Positions 43,032 to 51,857 are shown, counted from the stretch's first letter. The stretch is DNA of 64,000 nt from Hyalangium versicolor (GCF_020103695.1 NZ_JAHXBF010000010.1:1-64000); one strand, 5' to 3'. The notes: generated from the letters alone by a model not told the origin. Numbers and translations are program-made.

Positions 43032-43793
43032 ATGGCCGCGCCGACTCACGCCACCCTCGCCGAGCGCCCGTGGGAAGCGCTTCGCTCGGGCAGCTCCGAC
43101 GTCTTCGAGCTGCTCGACACGCACCTGGGCGTGCGCGTGCCCGGCTTCCTCTCCCGCGAGTCCTGCGCCCACTTCACCCGCCGCGTCTATGACGGCAGGC
43201 CGTTCTGGATCTCCGACTTCGGCGGCGTCCAGTTCTCTCTCGGACGTGCCTGGTACACGCACCTCGAACAGGACCGCGAGGACGAATACTTCGCTCAGGC
43301 CCGCACCTCAGATGCCCAGGTCGAGCGCTTCCTCCCCGGCCTCCAGGCGAGCCTGCGCGATGCCATCGCCACGCTCGTACGCGCCCCTGCGCCCCAACGC
43401 CCGGGATGGTGCGGCCCCGGTGTGCACATCTTCCCCGCGGGACAGTGGCTGTCCCACCACGGCGGAGACATCCACTTCGATACCGAGGGACTCTCCGACG
43501 AGCAGTGCCAACAGGGCTCTCGCGCCCTCACGCTCGTCCTCATGCTCCAGCCCCCTGAGTCCGGCGGAGCCCTGCGCCTGTGGGACGTCACCTACGAGGG
43601 CAGCGATGACGTGCCCGACGAACTCCCCCAGCGCTCCTACGTTGACGCGAACTATTCCGTAGGGGACCTGGTCATCCTCGACAGCTATCGCCTCCACCAG
43701 ATCCAGCCCTTCACCGGCCCGAAGGACCGCATCTCCGCCACCGCCCACGCCGCGCTCGATGTGTCCGGCACGGTCTGGGAGACGTGGTTCTGA
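43032..43793 (+). CDS. 2-oxoglutarate/Fe(II)-dependent oxygenase-like protein
   Basis: A 253-residue protein with a prolyl-4-hydroxylase-type double-stranded beta-helix. The facial triad is visible: HFD in GDIHFDTEG (about 153-155) and the distal His in DSYRLHQIQPF (about 225), with Arg in KDRISATAHA as the 2OG anchor. No signal peptide. The substrate is unknown; such enzymes hydroxylate peptides or small molecules. ATG 43032 is the first Met of the frame after the OmpA-type gene, with a weak site. It converges with the four-gene DUF350/ATP-grasp operon. Confidence 0.8.
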   Translation: MAAPTHATLAERPWEALRSGSSDVFELLDTHLGVRVPGFLSRESCAHFTRRVYDGRPFWISDFGGVQFSLGRAWYTHLEQDREDEYFAQARTSDAQVERFLPGLQASLRDAIATLVRAPAPQRPGWCGPGVHIFPAGQWLSHHGGDIHFDTEGLSDEQCQQGSRALTLVLMLQPPESGGALRLWDVTYEGSDDVPDELPQRSYVDANYSVGDLVILDSYRLHQIQPFTGPKDRISATAHAALDVSGTVWETWF

Positions 43794-43811
43794 CTCCGCC
43801 GCGCACCTCGC

Positions 43812-44375
43812 TCAGGTGAGCACGCGCAGGTAGTGGTAGTTGTCGCTCCCCAGATCATCCAGCACGAGCCCGTACTCGGGATCATCTCCAGGCAGCAGGT
43901 AGACGACCTCCGACTGCACGTGCAGGAAGTTGAGCATCGAGATGCCCTTCAGGATGTGCTGGAAGGTCTCCACCTTCCACAGCCTCTCCTCGGAGATGTT
44001 GAGGTGCGCTCCCAGCCGCTTGTCACTCGTGCTGCCGTGCTGAAGCAGCAGGGACATCGTGAACACGCAGTAGCGCGACTGCCCGTCCTCCGGTGCCGGA
44101 GCAGAGCGCGCCTCCTTGCCCTTCAGCCCGTCCACCCAATCCTGGAAGTCCCCAGGTGCGCGCGAGGGATCATCCCAATAGTCCCACACGCCCCACTTGA
44201 ACTCGGAGGACACGTCAAGCAGCGCGTAGCAGATCTTCCGATAGAAACCGTAGCGCTGCCCGTGCGTGGTGCGCTCGGAGCCGGAGGTGATGATCGCGTG
44301 CAGCCGCTCGTACACGGGATCCCGAGGCGTCTGCATGGGCCGCACAATCTGCATCGCGAAGATGGAGTAGTCCAT
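43812..44375 (-). CDS. uncharacterised protein, last gene of the DUF350/ATP-grasp operon
   Basis: A 187-residue protein I do not recognise. It begins MDYSIFAMQIVRPMQTPRD and contains KICYALLDVSSEFKWGVWDY and a C-terminal hydrophobic-acidic segment (SEVVYLLPGDDPEYGLVLDD). No signal, span or motif. GAGAGG precedes the ATG at good spacing. It begins nine bases after the Tat-like gene stop, so it is the fourth gene of the operon starting at 47939. Residues CYALxxVxxS around 49 faintly echo the start of the protein at 50414-51256 (ICYALAQVQTSY), so the two may be distantly related. Confidence 0.7.
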   Translation of the reverse strand: MDYSIFAMQIVRPMQTPRDPVYERLHAIITSGSERTTHGQRYGFYRKICYALLDVSSEFKWGVWDYWDDPSRAPGDFQDWVDGLKGKEARSAPAPEDGQSRYCVFTMSLLLQHGSTSDKRLGAHLNISEERLWKVETFQHILKGISMLNFLHVQSEVVYLLPGDDPEYGLVLDDLGSDNYHYLRVLT

Positions 44376-44384
44376 GGTGCCCTC

Positions 44385-45815
44385 TCACCCTCCGTAGCTC
44401 GAGTAGCTGCTCGACGTCGGCGCGCGGTTCCACGAACTGTAGGAGCCGTGGGCGAACCCCAGGATCTGCTGCGTCCCGCGCGCCACCCGCACCTGGACCT
44501 TGGCGAAGCCATTGGGCCTCTGCCGTGGCGCTCCGGAGGCCGAGTTGGGAGGAGGTGTGAACATCGTCGCGCGGCGCTGGGGCTCGTAGTAGTGACCGCG
44601 CGAGAGCTGCGAAGGAAGGCTGCTCGGATCCACGCTCGGCGGGCGGTTGCGCCACCAGGGATACAGCCCCCAGAAGATGGAGTGGCTCTGCGGCGAGCCT
44701 CCGAAGAAGTAGGGCTGTCGTGGCAACGCGGCCAGCGCGTCGGCTGTGTACGGCTGCGTCAGCGCGTCCTCCGCCTTGGGATCCGCGGGCTGGAAGTCGC
44801 TCGCCGCCATGGCTTTCACGTCGATGCCTGCCTCGCGGTAGCTCACGAAGTCCTCGTTGATGTCGTCCAGCTCCTGCAAGGGCACGTCGCCTGGAACGAT
44901 GTACAGCACGTGCTGGATCCCCAATCCCTTCAGGCTCTGAGCCGGAGGCAACCGCACGAGGTACCGGTTGTCGAACTGCTTCTTCACGTCCGTGAAGGGC
45001 AGCAGGCGGTTGCGATCGAGCACGAACACGGGCGGCGCGGGTGTGCTCCGCTCTCGGGCCAGCCGATCCAGGAGCGGGCGGTAGTACACCACCGCCGCAA
45101 GCGTGAGGTGCGCGGGCACCACGCCGCGAGGGTGAGGCCAGTTGTCGAACGTGTAGATGGGCTCGAAGCGCCGAGCCAGCCCCGTGGAGAAGGCCACCGT
45201 CTCGGGGCCCGGGAGATCCACGAACACCGCCGTGGTGCGTGACACCTCCTGGCCCTGGGGAAAGAGGCTCTCCAATGCCAGGCCCTGCCGGAACGCCGTG
45301 TCCATGGCCGGGGTGAAGATGGGCCTGAGCGTGCCCTTCAACGCGCTCTTCGACTGCAATCCCTCCCAGTTCGTCCCCGGTACCTCCGCGAGCGCCTGGA
45401 AGAGCGTCGCCTGGTAGAAGGGCTTGAGCGAGTCCTGCCGGGGCGCCATCCCCGTGGCGAGCGTGTCGAACGAGCTCGCGTCGTACGCCACCGAGGACTG
45501 TCCCACGAAGGAGAGCGCCTCGTCCGGAGCGCCGAAGTTCCATCCCTGCGCGCGCTGGGTTTCCAGCGTGTCCCGGTCCTCGATGGGATCGGACGTCACG
45601 CCGGTAACAGCGGCGATGATCCCACCTCCCACGGCCACCACGCCTCCCAGGGCCGCGAGCGCCTTGAGCGCCGAACGCCGGCTCATCGGATCCTGCATCT
45701 CCGAGAGGCCTTCGTTCCACCACTGCGCGCCGACGATGCCCGGCTGACGGGTGGTCACCTTGCGCAGGAACGGAAGGTCCTCTGGCTCGTTCTTGCCCTT
45801 GTCTCGCTCCGCCAC
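44385..45815 (-). CDS. uncharacterised exported or membrane-anchored protein
   Basis: A 476-residue protein of unknown family. After a 43-residue hydrophilic lead comes MSRRSALKALAALGGVVAVG, a twin-arginine-like motif plus hydrophobic helix, so the protein is probably Tat-exported or anchored. The body is alpha/beta (TAVFVDLPGPETVAFSTGLA, VFVLDRNRLLPFTDV, IQHVLYIVPGDVPLQELDD) and the last 25 residues are Ser/Tyr/Gly-rich (SYSSWNRAPTSSSYSSYGG). Start is GTG 45815 behind GAGGGAGG; the internal Met at 45689 is possible but would lack that site. It is ten bases downstream of the ATP-grasp gene, third in its operon. Confidence 0.75.
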   Translation of the reverse strand: MAERDKGKNEPEDLPFLRKVTTRQPGIVGAQWWNEGLSEMQDPMSRRSALKALAALGGVVAVGGGIIAAVTGVTSDPIEDRDTLETQRAQGWNFGAPDEALSFVGQSSVAYDASSFDTLATGMAPRQDSLKPFYQATLFQALAEVPGTNWEGLQSKSALKGTLRPIFTPAMDTAFRQGLALESLFPQGQEVSRTTAVFVDLPGPETVAFSTGLARRFEPIYTFDNWPHPRGVVPAHLTLAAVVYYRPLLDRLARERSTPAPPVFVLDRNRLLPFTDVKKQFDNRYLVRLPPAQSLKGLGIQHVLYIVPGDVPLQELDDINEDFVSYREAGIDVKAMAASDFQPADPKAEDALTQPYTADALAALPRQPYFFGGSPQSHSIFWGLYPWWRNRPPSVDPSSLPSQLSRGHYYEPQRRATMFTPPPNSASGAPRQRPNGFAKVQVRVARGTQQILGFAHGSYSSWNRAPTSSSYSSYGG

Positions 45816-45825
45816 CGGCCCTCCC

Positions 45826-47085
45826 TCAGGGCGTCACGAGCACCGGGACGCTCAAGGCCCCTGTGTCCGTGGCACCGCGCTGCACGCGGGCGTAGAGGCC
45901 TGCCGCCTCGCCCGCGATGACGTAGACACCGTGGTTGATCGACTCGCCGCCCTCCGCCTCCTCCGCCTCGAAGTAGCGCTGGGCCACCCACCGGCCCGGC
46001 ACCGCGTGGACGAGCGCCGCGTTCCACTCGTCCTGCGGCGTGAGGCGGCCTACCAACACCTCGTCTCCCTCCGCGCCGTAGTCCGACTTGAGCACCCAGT
46101 CGGCCTTGTCCTTCGCCAACTCCTCCACCGGCACCGCCTCCATGCGCACCGTGTAGGGGATGAAGGCGCGGATGGTGGCGCGGGCTCGAGGTGAGAAGCG
46201 CTCGTGGTGCTCCCACATGAAGGCCATGGCGCGCTTGTTCTGCGTGAGCACGGCCCCGAACGGGTTCACCACCACGCACCGGCCCTCCAGGCACGCCTGC
46301 ATCACCAGGGACAGGGGCTCGGCCAGAGGCGCCAGATCCTCGGCCGGATCCTCGTCGTCCCAGACGGGGAGCCGCTCGCTCCACCAGTCCGTCTTGTAGT
46401 GGCGCAGCAGCACGTCACAGGGCTCGTCGAACAGGCGCACGCGCCCGTCCGGCCCCCCCGAGAGGTTGAAGGGGGAGCCGATCCGCACCGCCCAGCCGCG
46501 CGACTCGAACCAGGCGCGGTACAGCCGCACGAGCGCCAGATCCTCGGGCATCTCCGTGGGGTAGATGATGCCCAGGGCGGGCGACTCCGGCACGGGCACC
46601 AGCAGCCGCGCCGCGAGCGACTCCACCATCTCGCAGAGCCGCTCGCCCAGTTGCCCGTTGGGGTCCTTCGTCCCCGGCCACGAGGGCTGCACCAGCGGGT
46701 TGAGGAGCACCGCCTCCGCCTCACCCGTGGGCGTATCGCTGTTGAGCTCGCACACCGCCAGCCCGCCGTCCTTCGTGGCGAAGACGTCCGCCCGGGCGAT
46801 GCCGTGCCAGAACGGCTGCGAGGCCTGCCACATCAGCCGCTGGAACGGCGTGAGCCCGAAGAAGGACTCCAGCAACTCCGGGGACGCGGCGCAGGCCACG
46901 GTCAGCTCGTGGTAGACGGCCGCCACGTCCTCGGCTGCCCGGTAGAGGCGCTCCTGACGCTCGCGCGGGAGCAGCAGCGGCTCGGCGCGGAAGCGCGGCG
47001 TCCCGGACAGCCACGGATCCGTGACGATGCCCGTGGCGAGCAGACGCTCCGCCAGCGCGGCATAGCTGAGAGAGGGAGTGCTCAT
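45826..47085 (-). CDS. glutathionylspermidine synthase-like ATP-grasp ligase
   Basis: A 419-residue ATP-grasp protein of the glutathionylspermidine-synthase type. Typical segments are visible: AVCELNSDTPTGEAEAVLLN, WWSERLPVWDDED, VVVNPFGAVLTQNKRAMAFM, DWVLKSDYGAEGDEVLVG and ERFSPRA. Related proteins without an amidase domain (YgiC, YjfC in enterobacteria) are thought to ligate an amine or peptide to a carboxylate; the substrate is unknown. ATG 47085 overlaps the DUF350 stop (ATGA). The pairing with DUF350 mirrors the YjfL/YjfC context I recall. Confidence 0.86.
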   Translation of the reverse strand: MSTPSLSYAALAERLLATGIVTDPWLSGTPRFRAEPLLLPRERQERLYRAAEDVAAVYHELTVACAASPELLESFFGLTPFQRLMWQASQPFWHGIARADVFATKDGGLAVCELNSDTPTGEAEAVLLNPLVQPSWPGTKDPNGQLGERLCEMVESLAARLLVPVPESPALGIIYPTEMPEDLALVRLYRAWFESRGWAVRIGSPFNLSGGPDGRVRLFDEPCDVLLRHYKTDWWSERLPVWDDEDPAEDLAPLAEPLSLVMQACLEGRCVVVNPFGAVLTQNKRAMAFMWEHHERFSPRARATIRAFIPYTVRMEAVPVEELAKDKADWVLKSDYGAEGDEVLVGRLTPQDEWNAALVHAVPGRWVAQRYFEAEEAEGGESINHGVYVIAGEAAGLYARVQRGATDTGALSVPVLVTP

Positions 47086-47939
47086 CCGAGGCGCGTCACC
47101 AGGAAGGCCGCCGCCAGGTAGCTCACCGCCTCCAGTGCGCCCATGCCCAGGTTGCGCTCCGCACCGATGCCCTGATCCAGCCGGCCGCCTCGCAGCTTGA
47201 AAGGCGCCCCGAGCAACAGCGTCTGCACCAGCAACTGGCGCACCGGGTAGAGCGTGAGGATGAAGACGAGCGCCTGAGCATAGCCACGCAGCGAGGCGCC
47301 CCACCCCACGAAGGTCCCCTCCACCGCGTGGCCAACGATGAGGGAGACGGCGATGGTGACGCCCGCGTAGCTCAGCGCCGCAGCCAGGTTCTCGCCCAGC
47401 ACCTCCTCCGCGTCGTCATACCGGGTGAGGGTGCGGAAGAGCACGACGAAGGCGTGCAGCGTGAGCTGGGACAGCACGAAGAAGACCAGGGAGATGCCCA
47501 GCATCCCCAGGTCCGTGCCAGAGATGGAGCGCGCGAGGATGATACCGGTGGCCAGGTAGTGCGCCCCGGCCGCCAACCCCGCCGCGGTGTTGCCGCGCTC
47601 GATCTCCGCCAGCAGCCGAGCGCGCAGCAGCACCTTCACCCCCAGGTGCCCGAACGCGGCGAGCAGCCCCAGCGCCAGCAGGCCATATGCGGCCACCCAG
47701 AGCGCGTCCTGGGCCACGCTCTCGCCCTGCGCGCACCCCAGCACCACCGAGCCGGCGATGAGGAAGATGCTCAGCACCTGCCCCACCTGGAGCAGGGCCC
47801 GTGCCGTGTTGTCGTGCTCCAGGTCCTGCCTCACGGTGTGCTGGGGCGACAGCAGCCGCTGACCGGCCCGGAACAGCAGCAGCAGCACGAGAACCGTGAT
47901 CCCACTGAAGGTGAGCAGGTACAGGGGGCGAAGCTCCAT
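47082..47939 (-). CDS. DUF350-family membrane protein
   Basis: A 285-residue integral membrane protein of about seven or eight helices made of two repeated DUF350-like halves (VLSIFLIAGSVVLGCAQG; ALSYAGVTIAVSLIVGHAVE). The family is of unknown function, named YjfL in E. coli. It is the first gene of a four-gene minus operon and overlaps the ATP-grasp gene by four bases. ATG 47939 was chosen as the Met directly before the first helix (MELRPLYLLTFSGITVLVLL). Possible role: membrane platform for the ligase reaction. Confidence 0.85.
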   Translation of the reverse strand: MELRPLYLLTFSGITVLVLLLLFRAGQRLLSPQHTVRQDLEHDNTARALLQVGQVLSIFLIAGSVVLGCAQGESVAQDALWVAAYGLLALGLLAAFGHLGVKVLLRARLLAEIERGNTAAGLAAGAHYLATGIILARSISGTDLGMLGISLVFFVLSQLTLHAFVVLFRTLTRYDDAEEVLGENLAAALSYAGVTIAVSLIVGHAVEGTFVGWGASLRGYAQALVFILTLYPVRQLLVQTLLLGAPFKLRGGRLDQGIGAERNLGMGALEAVSYLAAAFLVTRLG

Positions 47940-48084
47940 GGCCTGGATGCTAATCCCCCTCAGGTAGGTCCCTGAAGGAGAAAGCCTCCACCCCCGGGAG
48001 CCTGCTTGTCGCACCGTCGGTGCGAGTACTCACCTGAGCGTGCGAAGGAGGTCCCCTCCGGGCGCGATGCGCGCCAACCTGTCC

Positions 48085-48099
48085 ACCTGTCAGACAGGT
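48085..48099. promoter_or_regulatory. palindromic candidate operator upstream of araC-type gene
   Basis: ACCTGTC-A-GACAGGT is a perfect 7-bp-arm palindrome; a further AACCTGTC (48076-48083) to its left pairs with the same right arm, giving a nested repeat. It lies in the divergent gap between the DUF350 operon (start 47939) and the AraC gene (start 48181), so it could serve either. Confidence 0.45.
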
Positions 48100-48180
48100 T
48101 CGATTCATGTCCCCCGCCCGGGGCTGCCCTCTCGTGCGTCCACTTCCTGCCTCGTCATCAGGCGCGCTACCCTGTCCGCC

Positions 48181-49128
48181 ATGCCGGCTGGGTTCGACCG
48201 ACAACTCGTGGAGCGGATACAGGCCATCCCCGGTGGGCCGGGCGTGGATTGGATGCTGTTCGAGTCCGGCAGACGGCACGTCCCATGGATGAAGGCCGAC
48301 GCCGCGTCGCGGCGCATCGCGCAACGCGTGAACATCACCTCCGTCTGGGCGGAGGGACGGACCGTCGAAGGGCCGAAGCATCACAACCCCGGGCTGGAGC
48401 TGAACTGGGTGGAGCAGGGAAGCATGGAGATGATGTTCGGTGGCCGATGGGTCGAGGCCTCCGCCGGTGCGTGCCTGCTCATCCCCTCGACCATCGAACA
48501 CACTCCTCGCTTTCGCTCCGCCGTCTTCCACCAGGTGCGCTTCTCGCCCCAATGGATCGCGGATGCGGCCGCGCAGCTGGAGAGCGCGTTCCCAGAGGCG
48601 GAGGAGCCGCACGTCTTCGGTTCGGATCAGCGCATCACCCGGCTCGCCCGCTGCCTGGCCGAGCAGATCAACCTGGGGCTCGGAACCGAAGATCCCGAGC
48701 TGAGCGCCTTGAGCGACGCCCTCACCTTCTGTCTGGTGCGCGGCCCTCCCCTCTCAAGGGAGCGCTCGCCCGACGCGAGCATCCGTCGCGCACTGGAGCT
48801 GATGGCCTGCTCCTACAGCGAGCTCCTCACCGTCGATGATCTGGCGCGGGCCGCCGAGTTGCCGCGGTTCGTGTTCCTCCGACGCTTCCGCGACCAGGTG
48901 GGGACGAGCCCCTACCGCGCCCTCACCGAGCTGCGCCTGGAGCGTTCCGCCAAGCTGCTGCGCACATCGAGCGCCACCGTTCTCGAAGTGTGCCTCTCCT
49001 GCGGCTTCGGGGACCCGAGCCGCTTCGCGCGCATGTTCCGCCAGCGCTACGGCTGTACGCCGCTCCGCTTCCGCCGCGAGCAACAGCCCACCGCGCACGA
49101 AACGCCTATTCTCCGCACGAACCGCTGA
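48181..49128 (+). CDS. AraC-family transcriptional regulator
   Basis: A 315-residue regulator. The N-terminal half (about 1-200) is a cupin-like sensor domain (HHNPGLELNWVEQGSMEMMF, GACLLIPSTIEHTP). The C-terminal two-HTH AraC domain is clear: LTVDDLARAAELPRFVFLRR and SSATVLEVCLSCGFGDPSRF, ARMFRQRYGCTPLRFR. It likely controls the glycosyltransferase gene that starts 57 bases downstream. ATG 48181 has only a weak ribosome site; upstream in-frame codons lie across the palindrome and look non-coding. Confidence 0.92.
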   Translation: MPAGFDRQLVERIQAIPGGPGVDWMLFESGRRHVPWMKADAASRRIAQRVNITSVWAEGRTVEGPKHHNPGLELNWVEQGSMEMMFGGRWVEASAGACLLIPSTIEHTPRFRSAVFHQVRFSPQWIADAAAQLESAFPEAEEPHVFGSDQRITRLARCLAEQINLGLGTEDPELSALSDALTFCLVRGPPLSRERSPDASIRRALELMACSYSELLTVDDLARAAELPRFVFLRRFRDQVGTSPYRALTELRLERSAKLLRTSSATVLEVCLSCGFGDPSRFARMFRQRYGCTPLRFRREQQPTAHETPILRTNR

Positions 49129-49185
49129 GACGCCGCTCAGGGCCGCGGACAGGATTCGGTGCATCTCTCTTCTCCGGAGTGCACC

Positions 49186-50409
49186 ATGCGAGTCCTCTTC
49201 TGCAGCTCACCTCTGCTCGGCTATTTCCTCCCCCTCGTCCCATGGGCATGGGCACTGCGCGCGGCGGGGCACACGGTGAGGGTAGCCACCACGGGCGAGG
49301 GACTCGAGGCCTGCGGGCACGCCGGGCTGCACGCCTTCGATGCCGCGCCGGGCGTGAACGTGGACGAGGTGTTCCGAAGCACGATCGCAGCGAACCGAGC
49401 GGCCATGCCTGTGGGAACCCCTCCTCCCTGGGCAGGCGCCGGGAAGAGCTCCCCCTTCTCCAACAAGCCGGCCACGCCGCCGGGCCCAGGCAGTGCCTCC
49501 CCCTGGGGACAAGCCGGCCGAACCTCCCCCTTCGCCAAGGTGGCCGACTTGATGACGGATGAGACGATCCGCATCGCCCGAGACTTCCGGCCCACGCTGG
49601 TCATCTACCCGCGTCTCCACGTGCTGGGCCGGCTGGCTGCGGAAGTCCTCGGCGTGCCGGTGGTGGCGCACTCGCCCAGCCTCCCCATGGCTCCCGAGAT
49701 GATGGGTCCCCTCTCGTGGCTGATCCCCCCCGAGGCCTGTGAACGCCACGGGCGCACCATCGAGCTGGCCAGCCCCGCGGCGCTGCTCCACCCCACGCCT
49801 CCGAGCATGCTCAACGACGACTTCCCTCCGGGCTGGCCCACGCGCTACGTGCCTTACAACGGCTCGAACGGAGCGCTTCCCTCCTGGCTCCTCGAGCGTC
49901 CCACGCGCCCACGGATCTGCGTGACGCTGGGCTCGGTGATCCCCGGGATGGGCGGCGTGTCGGCGGTGAAGAACGTGGTGGATGTGCTCGCCGAGCGGGA
50001 TGTGGAGGTGGTGCTCGCCCTGGGCGGCGCGGACCTGCAGTCCCTGGGAACCCTGCCAGCGAACGCGCGCGCCACCGGCTGGGTGCCACTCAGCGAGCTG
50101 CTCCCCAGCTGCAGCGCGATCGTGCACCACGGAGGGGCAGGCACGACCTGGACAGCACTCGCGCTCGGCATCCCCCAGCTCATCCTGCCCCAGGGAGCGG
50201 ACCAGCCCTTCAACGCCGCGGCAGCCGAAAAGCGCGGGGTGGCGGTGGTGTTCTCACCGGTCCCCGAGACCCGGGCGCCCCTGGAAGAAGCACTCGATCG
50301 AGTGCTCAAGAACGGAGAGATGCGAGCAGCAGCGCGTGCCGTCCAGGAGGAGATGGCGAAGCTCCCGGGCCCTCACGAGATGATCGAGAAGCTCGCCGCG
50401 CTGACCTGA
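49186..50409 (+). CDS. GT1-family (UGT/macrolide-type) glycosyltransferase
   Basis: A 407-residue glycosyltransferase of the GT-B fold. The N-half has the acceptor side (RVLFCSSPLLGYFLPLVPWA, GHTVRVATTGEGLEACGHAG) and the C-half the sugar-nucleotide site HHGGAGTTWTALALGIPQLI and PQGADQPFNA. This resembles enzymes that glycosylate macrolides, sterols or other hydrophobic acceptors. An insert at about residues 80-120 is Pro/Gly/Ser-rich and repeats SSPFSNK / TSPFAK; it is unusual for the family. GGAG precedes ATG 49186 by eight bases. Downstream of an AraC regulator that probably controls it. Confidence 0.9.
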   Translation: MRVLFCSSPLLGYFLPLVPWAWALRAAGHTVRVATTGEGLEACGHAGLHAFDAAPGVNVDEVFRSTIAANRAAMPVGTPPPWAGAGKSSPFSNKPATPPGPGSASPWGQAGRTSPFAKVADLMTDETIRIARDFRPTLVIYPRLHVLGRLAAEVLGVPVVAHSPSLPMAPEMMGPLSWLIPPEACERHGRTIELASPAALLHPTPPSMLNDDFPPGWPTRYVPYNGSNGALPSWLLERPTRPRICVTLGSVIPGMGGVSAVKNVVDVLAERDVEVVLALGGADLQSLGTLPANARATGWVPLSELLPSCSAIVHHGGAGTTWTALALGIPQLILPQGADQPFNAAAAEKRGVAVVFSPVPETRAPLEEALDRVLKNGEMRAAARAVQEEMAKLPGPHEMIEKLAALT

Positions 50410-50413
50410 CGCC

Positions 50414-51256
50414 TCACTCCCCAGCGGGAACGGCGTGGTCCCGGCGCAGCCGCTCCAGGAACTCCGGCTCGAAGGCGCCGTCCACCCGCAGCGAGTAGCG
50501 GAAGAACGGATCCGCCTCCACGCCGTGGTAGTCGAAGTCGTTGAACCAGTACGCGCGGCCCGTCACCGGCAGCTTCCGCCGCGCCTGCTCGTCCCACAGG
50601 AACAGGCGCTTGTTGCCCCGAGGGCACACGGTGATGAAGTGGTCCGGTGCCGTCTGGTCCTCGGGCTCACCGTCACGGTGGACGGTGCCGTGATCATTGG
50701 CCTCCAGCCCCAGCAGCGTGCAGCGGCCGATCTCCCGGAACGGCAACGAGCGCACGAAGGCCACCGTCCGCGGAAAGTAGAGCCGAGCCTCCCGCGTGAA
50801 GTCCTTCCCTTGCGCCGTGCTCTTCTCGCTCCAGTAGCCGCCGGGGACGAGTTCGTAGAAGACCTTCCACGGGAAGTACACGCCGTGCTTGAACTTCAGG
50901 AAGAGCATCTGCTCGCGCGTGAGCGGATGGTCCCGCTCCTCGCCGAACTCGTAGGTGTGCCGCTGCTTCGCATCGAACGCCTCGGGCTCTCGGCCCAACG
51001 ACACGAAGGTGGCGAACTCCTCCTTGCTGAAGCCGCGGATCACCTGTCCGTAGTCGATATACGGATCCTCCGCGAGTGACGGCGGCATGATGCCCATCGC
51101 CTTGTGGCTGCCGCCCGTGTAGCTCGTCTGCACCTGGGCCAGCGCGTAGCAGATCTCGTCGTCCAGCGACTCCAGCTTCGCCAGATCCAGGTACGGCTCC
51201 AGGTTCAGGAACGCACGCCCCCAGAGCCCCACCAGCCCATCGCTCGAGGTGCTCAT
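50414..51256 (-). CDS. putative Fe(II)/2OG oxygenase-like protein
   Basis: A 280-residue protein. The C-terminal half looks like a cupin-type oxygenase: GTVHRDGE (HxD), DHFITVCPRGNKRLFLWDEQ, then DYHGVEADPFFRYSLRVDG (distal His and Arg), resembling aspartyl/asparaginyl-hydroxylase-type enzymes. The N-terminal half is helical (LESLDDEICYALAQVQTSYT) and unassigned. The family is therefore uncertain. Its ATG follows the CFI-box/thioredoxin genes in the minus-strand group; only two bases separate GAGG and ATG, so translation may depend on coupling. Confidence 0.65.
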   Translation of the reverse strand: MSTSSDGLVGLWGRAFLNLEPYLDLAKLESLDDEICYALAQVQTSYTGGSHKAMGIMPPSLAEDPYIDYGQVIRGFSKEEFATFVSLGREPEAFDAKQRHTYEFGEERDHPLTREQMLFLKFKHGVYFPWKVFYELVPGGYWSEKSTAQGKDFTREARLYFPRTVAFVRSLPFREIGRCTLLGLEANDHGTVHRDGEPEDQTAPDHFITVCPRGNKRLFLWDEQARRKLPVTGRAYWFNDFDYHGVEADPFFRYSLRVDGAFEPEFLERLRRDHAVPAGE

Positions 51257-51260
51257 CGCC

Positions 51261-51857
51261 TCACTGCTTCAGCGCCTGCTCGATGCGCCGGCGCAGGGAG
51301 TGCTCGGGCATCATCCCGCGCACCGCGTCCGTCACCTTGCCATTGCGATCCAGGAAGTAGAGCGTGGGCAGCGCCTCGATCTGGAAGGCCCGCGCCACCT
51401 CGTCGTTGGCGTACACCACGTAGGGCGCCAGGTCCGGCAGGTTGCGCTTGACGAACTGGTCCACCAGCTCTTCCTTCACGTCGTCGTCATCTCGGCTGGC
51501 CGCGACGAACACCAGGCCCTGGCTCTCGTACTCCTTGGCCAGCTTCACCAGCGAAGGCATCTCCTCCTGGCACGGCGGACACCACGTGGCCCAGAAGTCC
51601 AGCATCACCACCTTGCCCCGCAAGTCGCTCAGCGCCAGCTTGCCTCCACCGTAGCGCTCCATCTGGAACGAGGGCGGCGCCGCTCCGTCCGGCACCAGCT
51701 TCGAGCGCTGCGCCTCCATCACCCCCAGGTACACCAGCCCCGCGAGCCCGAAGGACGCCGTGAGCACCAGCAGCAGCTTGGAGACAAACTCTCCGCTGCG
51801 GCGCGCGGGCGGCGGGGGTGCTCCCTCGGGAGATGGCGTCGTCACCGGCTGCGTCAC
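51261..51857 (-). CDS. TlpA/ResA-like thioredoxin protein, membrane-anchored
   Basis: A 198-residue thiol-disulfide protein. A short cytosolic lead and one membrane anchor (LLLVLTASFGLAGLVYLGVM, about 27-46) precede a thioredoxin fold with WCPPC active site in FWATWCPPCQEEMPSLVKLA, strand FVAASRDDDDV and cis-Pro ALPTLYFLD. It likely reduces or oxidises thiols outside the membrane, as in cytochrome maturation. Start is GTG 51857, overlapping the upstream stop as GTGA with GGAG before it, so it is translationally coupled to the CFI-box gene. The long open frame extending upstream to 54392 is a shadow. Confidence 0.9.
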   Translation of the reverse strand: MTQPVTTPSPEGAPPPPARRSGEFVSKLLLVLTASFGLAGLVYLGVMEAQRSKLVPDGAAPPSFQMERYGGGKLALSDLRGKVVMLDFWATWCPPCQEEMPSLVKLAKEYESQGLVFVAASRDDDDVKEELVDQFVKRNLPDLAPYVVYANDEVARAFQIEALPTLYFLDRNGKVTDAVRGMMPEHSLRRRIEQALKQ

